From: Helicobacter cetorum MIT 99-5656
Lineage (GTDB): Bacteria > Campylobacterota > Campylobacteria > Campylobacterales > Helicobacteraceae
Assembly (NCBI RefSeq): GCF_000259275.1
Contig: NC_017735.1
Location: 558,001 to 622,000, forward strand
DNA: 64,000 nt
Direction: 5' to 3'
The notes under the pieces are model-generated. The model did not search any database. It was not told the DNA's origin and worked only from the letters and a program-made list of their open reading frames with translations. Made by a program: the position numbers and the translations under genes. This document shows positions 63,939 through 64,000 of the stretch, in pieces (the stretch's first letter is position 1; each line of letters begins with the position of its first letter).

Positions 63939-64000
63939 TTATTCAATAATCTTACTGACAACACCAGCACCAACTGTTCTTCCACCTTCACGAATCGCAA
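63939..64000 (-). CDS. tuf: Elongation factor Tu, C-terminal end only
   Basis: The minus-strand frame entering at the window edge reads AIREGGRTVGAGVVSKIIE and stop. This is the invariant tail of EF-Tu, the GTPase that brings aminoacyl-tRNA to the ribosome. Only the last 20 codons are inside the window. The gap to rpmG is 35 bases. Confidence 0.96.
   Translation of the reverse strand, partial: AIREGGRTVGAGVVSKIIE

Overview
The window is a chromosomal piece of a gastric Helicobacter. It is close to H. pylori in gene content but is not that species. The grounds are an rpoB-rpoC fusion gene, a CheA with its own receiver domain, a periplasmic alpha-carbonic anhydrase, an IS605-type transposon, homopolymer tracts in a surface protein and a methylase remnant, and gene neighbourhoods that I recognise from memory of the H. 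pylori map. A second urease structural pair (ureA2-ureB2) is known from Helicobacter of carnivores and marine mammals, so such a host is likely. This is inference, not a species call.

Layout. (1) 1-11961, plus strand: end of aroA, ispH, rpsA, a small membrane-anchored protein, serA, ubiD, a PLP-homeostasis protein, a metallophosphoesterase, then cheV-cheA-cheW. (2) 12200-14720: ureA2-ureB2 with a plausible nickel-responsive operator and no accessory genes. (3) 14833-16860, minus: an RloB-like protein and an AAA ATPase, a probable phage-defence pair. (4) 16941-20778: an AsmA-like protein, a short-chain dehydrogenase, and a Hop-like outer-membrane protein with a proline-rich insert and an 11-base poly-C tract. 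(5) 20779-21865: about 1.1 kb without an annotated gene but full of hairpins. It holds a 19-residue hydrophobic mini-ORF behind a strong, partly sequestered ribosome site, a possible antisense promoter inside that ORF and a terminator, which is the layout of a type I toxin-antitoxin. (6) 21866-25529, minus: a BcgI-like restriction-modification pair. (7) 25565-42150: deoD-deoB-nupC, tRNA-Met, transporters, a TtcA-like protein, carbonic anhydrase, a rhodanese protein, asd-hisS, waaF, a flavin reductase-like protein and a lysine-rich repeat secreted protein, then an IS200/IS605 element (to about 42717).

(8) 42841-44823 is uvrB, followed by a gene graveyard (44824-48480): a broken repeat protein, a 5'-truncated adenine methylase with a frame-breaking poly-G tract, a terminase large-subunit remnant, a 62-bp palindrome made from the IS end, and a lipoprotein pair of which one is broken. 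(9) 48603-64000, minus: the translation/transcription block tuf, rpmG, tRNA-Trp, secE, nusG, rplK, rplA, rplJ, rplL, rpoBC, rpsL, rpsG, fusA, ended by a clear terminator.

The housekeeping blocks look ordinary. The accessory material is concentrated in 12-25.5 kb and 40.7-48.5 kb. The best candidate for something undescribed is the small-peptide cassette at about 21450-21642, which lies beside restriction and RloB/AAA genes and between two degraded copies of what looks like a specificity-subunit tail.
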